A stretch of 64,000 nt of DNA from Collinsella sp. TF08-11AT (GCF_003437035.1 NZ_QSRL01000002.1:124001-188000), one strand, 5' to 3'; numbered from the stretch's first letter, positions 7,275 through 15,662 are shown. The notes: generated by a model not told the origin, from the letters alone. Program-made: numbers and translations.

Positions 7275-9425
7275 CTAGTACTGGCTCTCGTGCTTGCTGA
7301 AGAAGTCGAAGCGCGGGGGTAGCGGCTTCACGCGGTGCTCGCCGGGCTTCTCGCCCAGGCTCTCCACAAACTCATCCGTGGAGGCGAAGATGTTATCCCA
7401 GCTAAAGAAGGCGACCGGGTCAACGTCGAAGTACTCGCAGATGAGCTCGCAGCCGGCAGGGACGATGCCGTGCATGAGCACGGTCGCCACGCGCAGCTCG
7501 GTAAAGGCGTCGACGAGGGCCTGCGTCATTGCGGCGTTTGCCGGCTCGCCCTCGAGCTTGTTGGCGGCCTTAGAGGCGTCGCTCCAGCGCTTGTTGGCGG
7601 CACGCAGGTAGTCGTCGCACACGGCGAGCGCGCGGTGCGTCTCGAACTTGTACATGGCTTGCTCAAAGGCGAGAGCTGCCTGCTCGGCGGCTTCGACCAC
7701 AGTGGCGGAGGCGGCGCCGGCGGGGATGCAGCCGTTGCGATAGGGGCTCTCGTCGCTCTCCTTGATGGCGACGCCGTAGAAGCAGCTGCGGGCCAGGCGG
7801 TTGAAGACGCCGGTCAAAAGGGCGCTCTCCTTAAGGGCCGGATCGATAACGCGCTTGTCGTCGCAGGCACGCACCTCGTTGCCGTCCTTGTCCTTGCCGG
7901 TCACACGCGTGTCGTATGCCTTGGGGCTAAAGCTCACCGGCTTCTCGGATAGGCCGAGCGACAGCCAGTGCGCGCGCATCTGCTCGCAGGTGTAGTGGTT
8001 GAGCAGGTCGTCTGCCGGCGGGGGAGGGGTCTGCGAGGACGAGCTCGCCTTTTTGCCCATGTAGAGCAGGTGATAGCAGGCGCTGACGGTGCTCTGCGTA
8101 AGGTCCCAACCCAGGGCCTCCCACATGGCGGTTTGCGCGATGCAGTAGAAATAGATGTTGTCCTGACCGATGAACTGGTAAATCTGAGCGTCGTCAGAGC
8201 ACCACCAGTCGCGCCAGTCGAGCGAGCTGTGCTGGTAGGTGGGTGCGGGCACCTGCGTGGAGTCGGCGGCGGGCTCGCCCATGAGGGCGGCATCCTGGGC
8301 GGCGACGCCCTCGGTCACGCCGGCGGCCTTGGCATCGCGCGCGAGCACGGTACGCGTATAGCTGATGGGCGCCCACAGGCTCTCGGGCCAGCACCAGCAG
8401 GTGACGTCGGAGACGCCATCGACCTCGGGCACCGGAACGCCCCAGTCGATGTTGCCGGTGATGCGGAAGGGCACGAGTGCCTTGCCGCTGCGGAAGCGCA
8501 CGCCACCGTTGGCGAGCACCGCGTGGGCGTCGTCGCGCTCCTTCCAGCTGGGGAAGGTGACGGTAAAGCTGCTCTTGTTGCCCTCGGGCTCCAGCACGGT
8601 GTGCTCGGGGAGCTGGTCCTCGACGGCATCGAAGGCCTCGCGGAACTTGTTCTGGATGTAGAGCTGAGCCGGCAGCAGCCACTCCTCCATGGTCTTGGAG
8701 ACCACGGAGCGAACCTGCGGGTTCTGGGCGAGCTTGGCGGTGTAGGTCTTCATAAAGTCGAGGTAGGCCGGCAGGTCAAAGTAGAGATTGTCGACCGGGC
8801 GCAGCTCGGGCACCTCGCCGGTGAGCTGGCTCTTGGGCGCGATGAGCTCCTCGGGCTCAAACTGGTGACCCAGGTCGCACTCGTCGGCGTACGCCTTCTC
8901 GGACTTGCAGCCCTGGATGGGGCAGCGGCCGATCACCTGACGGCCGTTGAGGAACGTGCCGGCCTTGGCGTCGTAGAACTGCAGCGTGGAGCGCTTGGAG
9001 ATGGTGCCCTGCTCGTGCAGGCGCTTGATAATCTCGGCGGTCACCTCGTTGTGAATCTGCGCAGCCGGCTCAAGGCCCGAGCCGCCGTAGATGTCGCAGC
9101 TGATGTTGTAGTTGTTGAGGGTCGCGGCCTGGCGGGAGTGATTGGACTCGACATACTCGCCGATGGACTTGTCGTAGCCCTCGTTCTCCTTGAGCTTGCG
9201 GTAGCTCTCCATGATGGGCGAACCGTAGCAGTCGGTGCCCGAGGTGAAGATGACGTTTTCGCGGCCCAGGCGGTCGCGCAGGAAGCGGGCGAAGAAGTCG
9301 GCCGGGACAAAGACGCCGCCGACGTGGCCAAAGTGCAGACCCTTGTTGCCGTAGGGCTCGCCGGCGGTAACGATGGCGCGGCGCGGCCAGCTGGGACGGT
9401 CGTTCATGGAGTATTTGGATGCCAT
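7275..9425 (-). CDS. metG: Methionyl-tRNA synthetase, variant with degenerate KMSKS loop
   Basis: A 716-residue class I aminoacyl-tRNA synthetase. The HIGH signature is HFGH (residues 31-34), a Cys-rich zinc-type insertion occupies about 168-186, and the Trp-rich methionine pocket segment follows. The expected KMSKS loop reads MGKKASSSS (456-464), so the second lysine is missing. The ATG at 9425 has GAAGGAG five bases upstream; a longer frame starts 28 codons earlier. It charges tRNA-Met with methionine in the cytoplasm and is the only MetRS in the window. I believe this Ser-rich variant occurs in other gut bacteria, but whether it is the main MetRS cannot be told here. Confidence 0.85.
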   Translation of the reverse strand: MASKYSMNDRPSWPRRAIVTAGEPYGNKGLHFGHVGGVFVPADFFARFLRDRLGRENVIFTSGTDCYGSPIMESYRKLKENEGYDKSIGEYVESNHSRQAATLNNYNISCDIYGGSGLEPAAQIHNEVTAEIIKRLHEQGTISKRSTLQFYDAKAGTFLNGRQVIGRCPIQGCKSEKAYADECDLGHQFEPEELIAPKSQLTGEVPELRPVDNLYFDLPAYLDFMKTYTAKLAQNPQVRSVVSKTMEEWLLPAQLYIQNKFREAFDAVEDQLPEHTVLEPEGNKSSFTVTFPSWKERDDAHAVLANGGVRFRSGKALVPFRITGNIDWGVPVPEVDGVSDVTCWCWPESLWAPISYTRTVLARDAKAAGVTEGVAAQDAALMGEPAADSTQVPAPTYQHSSLDWRDWWCSDDAQIYQFIGQDNIYFYCIAQTAMWEALGWDLTQSTVSACYHLLYMGKKASSSSQTPPPPADDLLNHYTCEQMRAHWLSLGLSEKPVSFSPKAYDTRVTGKDKDGNEVRACDDKRVIDPALKESALLTGVFNRLARSCFYGVAIKESDESPYRNGCIPAGAASATVVEAAEQAALAFEQAMYKFETHRALAVCDDYLRAANKRWSDASKAANKLEGEPANAAMTQALVDAFTELRVATVLMHGIVPAGCELICEYFDVDPVAFFSWDNIFASTDEFVESLGEKPGEHRVKPLPPRFDFFSKHESQY

Positions 9426-9558
9426 GGGACTCCTTCGCATATAGGTAAGAGCGCGGCCGGGCACGGGGTTCGGCGGCGCGGTGGTCAATTCGTGCATATC
9501 GTTCGACATTATCGCACATGCGGGCGGGTGCGTGGCAGGGGCGCTATCCTAAGATGCT

Positions 9559-10125
9559 ATGAATGAGATTTCCAACATACATGCGTTTGAGGACGAGGAT
9601 TTTCTACACGCTTGCTTCGTGTGGGGGATGGCCGTGATCGCGGTGTTTGCCGTGTGCCTGGTGCCGGTGTTTATGCTGCTGGGCGGGCCTGCGGACTTGG
9701 ACGCGGCTGAGGCGGGCGGCTGGACCACCGTCGTGGGCTGGATGGTCGGTGTGGCTGCGGTTTCTGCAGCGTCGTTTGCCGTGCACGAGCTGGTGCATGC
9801 GGTGTTTTTTAAGCTGCTGGCGCCTGCGGGCGCGCATGTGACCTTTGGCGCGAATCGTGAGACGGCGATGATCTATGCCTGCGCCGAGGGCGTTGTGTAT
9901 TCGCGTCGGCGGTACATGGCCATTTGCCTGGCGCCCACGGTTGTTTTGACGGTGGCGTTTGCCCTGGGCTTTGCGCTCTCGGGCTATCCGCTGCTGTGTT
10001 ACCTGGCGGCTGGCTTGCATTTGTCGGGCTGTGTGGGCGACTGGTATTACGTGCGGACCATCCTGCGCGACCGCCGCATTGTCGCCTGCGAGGATACGTC
10101 CTTTGGCGTGCGCTTTTTTGGGTGA
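9559..10125 (+). CDS. DUF3267 putative zincin membrane peptidase
   Basis: A 188-residue membrane protein with about four hydrophobic helices (near 20-42, 56-75, 115-140 and 142-160). The zinc-protease signature HELVH (residues 76-80) lies at the end of the second helix, as in DUF3267 proteins, which are predicted intramembrane or membrane-associated zinc peptidases. A third ligand is probably supplied by the later Asp/His segment, but I cannot assign it. The protein is divergent from metG and 10 bases upstream of queH, so it probably shares a transcript with queH. Substrate unknown. Confidence 0.75.
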   Translation: MNEISNIHAFEDEDFLHACFVWGMAVIAVFAVCLVPVFMLLGGPADLDAAEAGGWTTVVGWMVGVAAVSAASFAVHELVHAVFFKLLAPAGAHVTFGANRETAMIYACAEGVVYSRRRYMAICLAPTVVLTVAFALGFALSGYPLLCYLAAGLHLSGCVGDWYYVRTILRDRRIVACEDTSFGVRFFG

Positions 10126-10135
10126 GGAGATGTCG

Positions 10136-10711
10136 ATGAAGTCGTTGTTGCTGCATGCGTGCTGTGCACCATGCTCGCTTGAGCCGGTTCGCCTGCTGCG
10201 CGAGGAGGGGTTTGAACCCACGATCTGCTGGACCAACCCCAATATTCAGCCGCACAATGAATGGCAGCGTCGCCTGGACGAGCTGCGCCGGTGGTGTGCC
10301 GACGGCGACATCGAGCTCATCGAGGCCGAGGAGGATCGCGAGCGCTGGGAGGCCGGCGTGGCACCGCTGGGTGCCGATCGGCCCCGTCGCTGTCGCGCGT
10401 GCTATGCCTTGCGCTTGGCCGAGGCGTGCCGCGTGGCCCAGGAGCGCGGGTTTGAATATGTGGGCACGACGCTCGCCGTCTCGCCGTATCAGCTGTTCGA
10501 CACCTGCAATGACGTGCTGGAACGTCTGGCTGCCGCCCGCGGGCTTACGCCGGTCATTCGCGATTTTCGCCCGTATTATCCCGAGGCCACGCGTCGTTCG
10601 CGCGAGCTTGGCATGTATCGGCAGAATTACTGCGGCTGCCGGTTCTCGGCCGTCGAGGCGGCCATGGACCGCGCCCGCATCCGCGACGAGCGCAAAGCCG
10701 CCAAAAAGTAG
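10136..10711 (+). CDS. queH: Epoxyqueuosine reductase QueH
   Basis: A 191-residue QueH (DUF208) protein, the non-B12 enzyme that reduces epoxyqueuosine to queuosine in tRNA, the last step of the pathway. Signatures: HACCAPC near the N-terminus, a CRACY motif in the middle, and YCGC near the end, which together supply iron-sulfur and adjacent metal ligands. The ATG at 10136 has GAGGAG at proper spacing; an ATG six bases earlier would sit directly on that site. It lies 65 bases before queA, which makes epoxyqueuosine, so substrate producer and consumer are adjacent. Confidence 0.93.
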   Translation: MKSLLLHACCAPCSLEPVRLLREEGFEPTICWTNPNIQPHNEWQRRLDELRRWCADGDIELIEAEEDRERWEAGVAPLGADRPRRCRACYALRLAEACRVAQERGFEYVGTTLAVSPYQLFDTCNDVLERLAAARGLTPVIRDFRPYYPEATRRSRELGMYRQNYCGCRFSAVEAAMDRARIRDERKAAKK

Positions 10712-10775
10712 TTCATTTGGGACGTCAGCCTGCTAGGATGTAGAGCGGACTTTAGCTATATAAGGAGAATCCGAC

Positions 10776-11993
10776 GTGTCTATGCGTACCGATGATTTTG
10801 ACTATAACCTTCCTGAGGAACTAATTGCCCAGGCGCCTGCCGAGCCGCGTGACTCCTGTCGCCTGCTGGTGGTGGATCGCAAGGGCTCCCAGGCGGGTAC
10901 GCCGCTGGAGCATGGCGGCACCGTTGAGCACCGCATCTTCCGCGACATCATCGACTATATCGAGCCGGGCGACGTGCTCGTCATCAACCAGACGCGCGTG
11001 ATGCCGGCCCGTCTGATCGGTCGCAAGACGGGCTCGGGCGGCGTGGTCGAGACGTTGCTGCTCAAGCGCCGCGAGGATGTTGACCCGCTGGGTCACGTTT
11101 GGGAGTGCCTGGTCAAGCCGGGCAAGCGTCTGAAGCCCGGGGCTCGGATTGAGTACCGTGCCGGTGGCGCCCATGCGCCCGAGGGAGCTCCCGTGGTGCT
11201 GACGGCCGAGGTCGTCGACTTTGTCACCGATAGTCGCGGCGGCCGCCTGGTGCGTTTTGAGCCGGTGGGTTGCAATGCCGCCGGCGAGCCGCGCACGCTC
11301 GACGAGGCCATTCATGCTGCCGGTCACGTTCCGCTGCCGCCCTACATTACCGATTACGAGGGCGATCCCGAGAAGTATCAGACCGTCTACGCTATGAAGG
11401 AGGAGCACTCGGCTGCCGCTCCTACGGCGGGCCTCCACTTTACGCCCGAGCTCATGGCCGCTATCGAGGCCAAGGGCGCGAAGTTTGCCGCCGTTGAGCT
11501 CGAGGTGGGTATCGATACCTTCCGCCTGGTGGAGGAGGACGACCCCACGCAGCATGTGATGCATACCGAGCGCTACCACGTATCGCAGGAGGTGGTCGAT
11601 GCCGTGCATAAGGCGAAGGCCGAGGGCCATCGCGTGATCGCCGTCGGCACCACCGCGGTGCGCTCGCTCGAGAGCGCGTTCGACAAGGATGCTCCGGTGT
11701 CTGATCCGGCTGTGACGGCGCGCTATTTTGAGGGTCGTGAGGACGGGGCCGATACGCTCGGCCGCGGTGACATCGTGGTGCGCGAGAACGCCACGACGCA
11801 GCTCTACCTCATGCCCGGCTCGACCTATCACGTGGTCGACGCGCTGATCACGAACTTCCATGTGCCGCGCTCCACGCTCATGATGCTCGTGAGCGCACTT
11901 GCTACCCGCGACCAGATCATGGATGCCTACGCCGCCGCCATCGAGGAGCGTTACCGCTTCTTCAGCTTTGGCGACGCGATGCTCATTCAGTAG
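10776..11993 (+). CDS. queA: S-adenosylmethionine:tRNA ribosyltransferase-isomerase
   Basis: A 405-residue QueA. It transfers and isomerises the ribosyl part of SAM onto 7-aminomethyl-7-deazaguanine in tRNA, forming epoxyqueuosine. Family landmarks include FDYNLPEELIAQ, the NQTRVMPARL segment, PLPPYI, the APTAGLHFT motif and the final ITNFHVPRSTLMML region. It is longer than the ~345-residue norm because of insertions around residues 125-185 and 305-330. The start is GTG at 10776, eight bases after AAGGAG; an ATG two codons later is too far from the site. The tgt gene, encoding the first dedicated tRNA step, lies 3.7 kb downstream. A structured RNA begins at the stop codon. Confidence 0.95.
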   Translation: MSMRTDDFDYNLPEELIAQAPAEPRDSCRLLVVDRKGSQAGTPLEHGGTVEHRIFRDIIDYIEPGDVLVINQTRVMPARLIGRKTGSGGVVETLLLKRREDVDPLGHVWECLVKPGKRLKPGARIEYRAGGAHAPEGAPVVLTAEVVDFVTDSRGGRLVRFEPVGCNAAGEPRTLDEAIHAAGHVPLPPYITDYEGDPEKYQTVYAMKEEHSAAAPTAGLHFTPELMAAIEAKGAKFAAVELEVGIDTFRLVEEDDPTQHVMHTERYHVSQEVVDAVHKAKAEGHRVIAVGTTAVRSLESAFDKDAPVSDPAVTARYFEGREDGADTLGRGDIVVRENATTQLYLMPGSTYHVVDALITNFHVPRSTLMMLVSALATRDQIMDAYAAAIEERYRFFSFGDAMLIQ

Positions 11994-12166
11994 GTTACGG
12001 CGTTTTCCAAACGCCGTAACCGGCCGACGCTGCAAACCCGCCAGAGCGGCAATCTGACGTTCAATCGTCGGGCATGACCAGAAGGTCAATGCCCTCCTCT
12101 TTCACGTCATCTTGCTCGCTCTGGCGGGTTTTCGCTGACTTTGCCAGAACATCGGTGTTGCCGTGG
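11993..12166 (+). ncRNA. Structured RNA element, copy A (covarying with copy B)
   Basis: Starting at the queA stop codon, a 13-bp hairpin (11993-12005 with 12009-12021) is followed by a multi-helix domain. A 15-bp stem (12034-12048 with 12117-12131) encloses a TGACGT/ACGTCA helix (12055-12060 with 12104-12109) and a hairpin with a GACC-AGAA-GGTC tip and a bulged A (12070-12094). A weaker closing helix joins the conserved 5' CCGGCCGACGCTGC with the 3' GTGTTGCC. The copy at 15265 has the same unpaired bases but different, still complementary, stems. Strand is assigned from its place after the stop and from G-U pairs in the closing helix. One pair in copy B would favour the other strand, so it is not settled. 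It may be the published Collinsella-1 motif, which I cannot confirm. Confidence 0.75.
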
Positions 12167-12169
12167 TTC

Positions 12170-12221
12170 AACCTGCCAAAAAGGGACAGGTTTATTTTGG
12201 CAGGTTTTATCTGGGCAAACG
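12170..12221 (+). repeat. REP-like palindrome with GGGACAGG core
   Basis: AACCTGCCAA and its complement flank an AGGGACAGGTTTA core, followed by a TTATCTGGGCAAAC tail. A nearly identical copy lies inverted at 22283-22334. Confidence 0.8.
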
Positions 12222-12230
12222 TTGTTGGCG

Positions 12231-12292
12231 CAATGGGGACTGGTTTATATGCACCAAGTTGGTGCAAAGTAGCCTGACCCCTTTGCACCAAA
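12231..12292. repeat. REP-like palindrome with GGGGTCAGG core
   Basis: TTGGTGCAAAG (12259-12269) pairs with CTTTGCACCAA (12281-12291). Read on the minus strand the loop gives AAAGGGGTCAGGCTAC, a variant of the AAAGGGGACAGGCACC core found in five other elements of this window with unrelated arms. Confidence 0.75.
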
Positions 12293-12293
12293 A

Positions 12294-12360
12294 AGTTGCG
12301 GTGAGATAGTGCTTGAATTGGCCTTTTTGAGGGCTAAACAGGAACTATCTCACCGCAACT
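12294..12360. repeat. Palindromic element with 17-bp arms
   Basis: Bases 12294-12310 and 12344-12360 are exact reverse complements (AGTTGCGGTGAGATAGT arm). The element at 25514-25582 shares most of the arm and the same loop layout with a GGCC inner pairing. It lies between the end of the queA transcript and the end of a convergent gene. Confidence 0.75.
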
Positions 12361-12386
12361 GCGTTGGGGCGTTTTTGGCAACTGGT

Positions 12387-14174
12387 TTACTTGCTCATGA
12401 ACAGCCAGATTGCGATGATCACCAGGATTGCGGCGATGATGCAGACGATGGCTCCGGTGAATTTGACGCGTGAGTCGCGGGTTCGCTTGCGCACGTCGTC
12501 TTCGGCGGCCTCGAGTTGGGCAACTTCGCGCTCGGTCTCGGTATGCTCGGCCTTGTCGCGTGCCAAGGACCCGGCGAGCGATTCGGTGATTTCGGGATGG
12601 TCATGCACCTCGGTCGCCTGCTCGATAATCGACTGCGCATGCGCGGCATCTGCCCGGGCGTTTGCGATGGCCTGCTCTTGCTCGCGGCGTGCCTTGTCCT
12701 GCGCGGTGATCTTTTCGCGCAGCTCGCGCTGACGCGTCGCGGCGGCAGTTTTTGCGGACTGCAGCTCGTCGCGCGCGGCATCTGCCTCGGCCGTTACGGC
12801 CTGGTGCGCGCGTTTAGCGTCGGCGATGGGAGCCTGTGCCTGTTCGACGGCCTGCTCGGCGGCGGCAAGTGAATGCTCAAGATCGGCGGTCACGCGCGGA
12901 ATGTCTTCCTCGGCCTTGCGGAGGGCGTCGGCAGCGTCGGAGATTTGCATAGACAGCTCGCTGGTGCGCACGGTGTAATTGGCGGGATTTGCCGAAGGGT
13001 TGCGCTGCAGCTCGGCATACTCGCGACGCAAGGTCTCGAGCTGTGCGCGCGTAGCATCGGCAGTTTGTCGTGCGGCGGCGACACCGGTATCGCGCTCAGC
13101 CTTCACTTTGTCGCGGATGCGCTTGGAATCTTCGAGTCGACGAACCAGGCGGTTGCCGGTCTCGCGTGAACTCGCCTCGCGGGCTTCCGCGGCGTCGAGT
13201 GCAGCCTTCAGGCGGAGTTCGGTCGCATCGTCCTCTGCTTTCATTTGCTCGAGCTGGCCCTTGAGCTCCGTCGCTTTGGCGGCATGGGCATCACGGTTAA
13301 TTTCAGCTGCCGCAGCGGTCTTTTGTGCCGTGGCGATTGCCTGGCGCTGGTCGGCGATGATCTGATCGTAGCGGCCTGCGATGTCCTGGCGCGTCTCGAG
13401 CTCCTCTGCCTGGTCGGCGATGCGCTGCTCAAGCTCGGACAGGTGGGCGCGGGCATCGGCGAGTGCCTTCTTTGCGGCGTTCATCTCGCGCATGGCCGAC
13501 GCGCCCTGGGCGATAAAAGTGCCCACGGCGTTAGCGGTGTTTGAGACGGCGCTCCCCAGGTCGCGGCTCGTGGCGGGGGCATGCGAGGTGGTCGGGTGCG
13601 CGGCCTCGGCGGCATTCGTATCGGCAGTCTGCGGCGCGGCGATATTGCCGGTGCCGCCTTCGATCACGGAAAAGCCCGCTGCATGCGGGTCGACGGCGTC
13701 CGCGCCAATCGTGGGATGCTCGAGCTGCAGAAACGAGGGCATAGTGCTGCCCTGATCGGCAACGGGGGTCTCGCCGGGTACAAAGGTCGAGGCGGCCTCG
13801 GCAGCCTCTTCCTCTTCGGCGTCAACGTCGGCATCGGCGACAGCGTCCTTCATCGCTTTGACGGCATCCATCATGGAGTCCATGACGGCGTCGAGCTCTT
13901 CTTCCGAAGACACCTCGATGGGGCCCGCTGCTTGCGGAGCGTTCTCAGCCTTGGGCTCAGTATCGCTCGGGTCCGGCTGCTCTAGCTGCTCTTCTTTGTC
14001 TTGCTCTGCGGCGACATTTGCGTCTGCGGCCTCGTCTACGGCGGCAGGAGCCTCCTCGACAGCGGCATCAATGCCGCCATCGCTTCTGGTGGAAGTATCG
14101 CAGTCGTCAATGGTGTCTGCGGAATTATCAATATGCTGTTGAGTCTGGGGGTCCAGCTCGTCTGTCATAGGCAT
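12387..14174 (-). CDS. Tail-anchored coiled-coil protein, unknown function
   Basis: A 595-residue protein. Residues 1-200 are acidic, Ala-, Glu- and Asp-rich and probably disordered. About 215-560 is a nearly continuous coiled coil with Ala/Glu/Arg/Gln heptads, broken near a Pro-Ser-Ala-Asn-Pro segment. Residues about 572-592 form one hydrophobic helix followed by four residues, so the protein is anchored by its C-terminus with the coil in the cytoplasm. The ATG at 14174 has GAGGAG five bases upstream; a longer frame exists but is unlikely. Such proteins resemble scaffold or cell-envelope organising proteins, but I recognise no specific family. It converges with queA and diverges from the SDR gene. 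Confidence 0.75.
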   Translation of the reverse strand: MPMTDELDPQTQQHIDNSADTIDDCDTSTRSDGGIDAAVEEAPAAVDEAADANVAAEQDKEEQLEQPDPSDTEPKAENAPQAAGPIEVSSEEELDAVMDSMMDAVKAMKDAVADADVDAEEEEAAEAASTFVPGETPVADQGSTMPSFLQLEHPTIGADAVDPHAAGFSVIEGGTGNIAAPQTADTNAAEAAHPTTSHAPATSRDLGSAVSNTANAVGTFIAQGASAMREMNAAKKALADARAHLSELEQRIADQAEELETRQDIAGRYDQIIADQRQAIATAQKTAAAAEINRDAHAAKATELKGQLEQMKAEDDATELRLKAALDAAEAREASSRETGNRLVRRLEDSKRIRDKVKAERDTGVAAARQTADATRAQLETLRREYAELQRNPSANPANYTVRTSELSMQISDAADALRKAEEDIPRVTADLEHSLAAAEQAVEQAQAPIADAKRAHQAVTAEADAARDELQSAKTAAATRQRELREKITAQDKARREQEQAIANARADAAHAQSIIEQATEVHDHPEITESLAGSLARDKAEHTETEREVAQLEAAEDDVRKRTRDSRVKFTGAIVCIIAAILVIIAIWLFMSK

Positions 14175-14462
14175 GTGCTCCTCATCGTTGTTCGTCACCC
14201 TATGATAAAGTCTCGCGCCGACATCCCGCGCCCCGCAGCAAAGTTTCAAAACGTGTTCGATGACTCGTTGCGTTAACAAAAACTCGGTCGCTCTATCCAA
14301 TTTTTACTTGACATTCCCTTCGCCGAAAGACGTTGCACCGTTCGCCTGCCATGGGCTTTATTTTTCACTTGAACCCGCTAAAGTTGCATGTCAGCTTTTG
14401 GCGCGTGAAGTTGGATGCGCGCAGTCGACGGGCGGGCCCGTCGCGATTTGAAAGGACTTTGT

Positions 14463-15263
14463 ATGGGACTTTTCACTGGTAAGACCGTGATCGTCACCGG
14501 CGGCGGCAAGGCCACGCTCAAGGACGGCTCCGCTGGCTCCATCGGTTACGGCATCGATATCGCTTTTGCCAAGGAGGGCGCGAACCTCGTCATCACTGGC
14601 CGCAACGTCGCCAAGCTCGAGGCCGCCAAGGAGTCTCTCGAGGCTGAGTACGGCGTCAAGGTTCTTCCTGTTCAGGCCGATGTCTCCGCCGGCCAGGACA
14701 ACGAGGCCGTCGTGCAGAACGTTATCGACAAGGCGATTGAGGAGTTCGGTCGTATCGACGCCGTCGTCAACAACGCTCAGGCCAGCGCCTCGGGTGTGAC
14801 CATCGCCGACCACACCATGGATCAGTTTAACCTGGCCATTTATTCCGGTCTGTATGCCACCTATCTGTACATGCAGAAGGCCTATCCGCACCTGAAGGAG
14901 ACCAAGGGCTCCGTGGTCAACTTTGCTTCGGGCGCCGGCCTGTTTGGCAACTACGGCCAGTGCAGCTATGCTGCCGCCAAGGAGGGCATCCGCGGCCTGA
15001 CTCGCGTCGCCGCCAACGAGTGGGGCAAGGACGGCATCAACGTCAATATCGTTTGCCCGCTTGCTTGGACCGCTGCGCTCGAGAACTTCCAGGATGCCTA
15101 TCCCGAGGCGTTCAAGGCCAACGTCCACATGCCGCCGGCGGGCCACTACGGCGACGTCGAGAAGGAGATCGGCCGCGTGGTCGTTCAGCTCTGCGGCCCC
15201 GACTTTAAGTATATGAACGGCGAGACCGTCACCCTCGAGGGCGGCATGGGCCAGCGTCCTTAG
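14463..15263 (+). CDS. SDR oxidoreductase, probable 12-alpha-hydroxysteroid dehydrogenase
   Basis: A 266-residue classical short-chain dehydrogenase. Seen: a Gly-rich cofactor loop with an insertion (VTGGGKATLKDGSAGSIGYG, 11-30), GRN after strand 2 (which favours NADP), NNAQAS (103-108), catalytic Ser156, Tyr169 and Lys173 in CSYAAAKEG, and a C-terminal LEGGMGQRP. From memory this protein matches the Clostridium scindens-type NADP-dependent 12-alpha-HSDH over nearly its whole length, including LYATFYY-like and FASGAGLFGN segments. That enzyme oxidises the 12-alpha-hydroxyl of cholic and deoxycholic acid, a known trait of related gut Coriobacteriia. AAAGGA lies seven bases before the ATG. Alternative: another SDR of the same subgroup with a non-steroid substrate. 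Confidence 0.75.
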   Translation: MGLFTGKTVIVTGGGKATLKDGSAGSIGYGIDIAFAKEGANLVITGRNVAKLEAAKESLEAEYGVKVLPVQADVSAGQDNEAVVQNVIDKAIEEFGRIDAVVNNAQASASGVTIADHTMDQFNLAIYSGLYATYLYMQKAYPHLKETKGSVVNFASGAGLFGNYGQCSYAAAKEGIRGLTRVAANEWGKDGINVNIVCPLAWTAALENFQDAYPEAFKANVHMPPAGHYGDVEKEIGRVVVQLCGPDFKYMNGETVTLEGGMGQRP

Positions 15264-15264
15264 G

Positions 15265-15439
15265 GGTTCCGCCGTTCTACCGAACGGCGGACCGGCCGAC
15301 GCTGCGCGGGCCGCATTTGGACAATCTGCCGTTCAATTTCAAGGGCGCGACCAGAAGGTCAGCGCCCTTTCATTTCACGGCACCTTGTCTCAAATGCGAC
15401 CCGCTCGCTGACGTTGCCAAAATATCGGCGTTGCCGTGG
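15265..15439 (+). ncRNA. Structured RNA element, copy B (covarying with copy A)
   Basis: It begins right after the SDR stop codon. A 5' hairpin (15268-15277 with 15282-15291) is followed by CCGGCCGACGCTGC. A 14-bp stem (15306-15319 with 15391-15404, one C-A mismatch) then encloses TGCCGT/ACGGCA (15327-15332 with 15377-15382) and a hairpin at 15343-15367 with the same GACC-AGAA-GGTC tip and bulged A as copy A. The outer stem differs from copy A at most positions yet still pairs. The inner stems show A-U to G-C type compensations, and the unpaired CAATC, TCAAT and CTTG are conserved. This pattern is strong evidence for selection on RNA structure. It lies about 260 bases upstream of tgt. Confidence 0.75.
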
Positions 15440-15453
15440 CTGGTAAATAGCTC

Positions 15454-15597
15454 CACTCATCGGGGACGTACTTAAATGAGTGCCCGCAGAATGAAAGTGG
15501 ATAATCTCCCGTTTTTGGGCTGTGCTTTGGGCAAAAGTGGGAGATTATCCACGCTCATCCGGTAAGCGTCCAAAAATCCACGCTCATTTGCCGTGTC
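15454..15597. repeat. Nested palindromic element with GGGGACGTAC core
   Basis: An inner 14-bp perfect stem (15497-15510 with 15539-15552) is surrounded by CACTCAT...ATGAGTG with a GGGGACGTACTT core on the left and a related CTCATTTGCCGTGTCCC on the right. Confidence 0.75.
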
Positions 15598-15632
15598 CCT
15601 GCCGTATCCTCCTCGCGCCAGTTTCTGTCGAG

Positions 15633-15662
15633 TCGGTGCTTCTTGCGGGTTGCCCGTATAAT
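15633..15662 (+). promoter_or_regulatory. Promoter of tgt
   Basis: A perfect TATAAT (15657-15662) lies 37 bases before the tgt start codon. The -35 region at proper spacing (around CGGTGC) is poor. Confidence 0.5.

Noticed and set aside
7968-9566. A 532-codon plus-strand open frame opposite metG
   Set aside because: Low-complexity Val/Gly/Leu translation, no ribosome-binding site, and complete overlap with metG.
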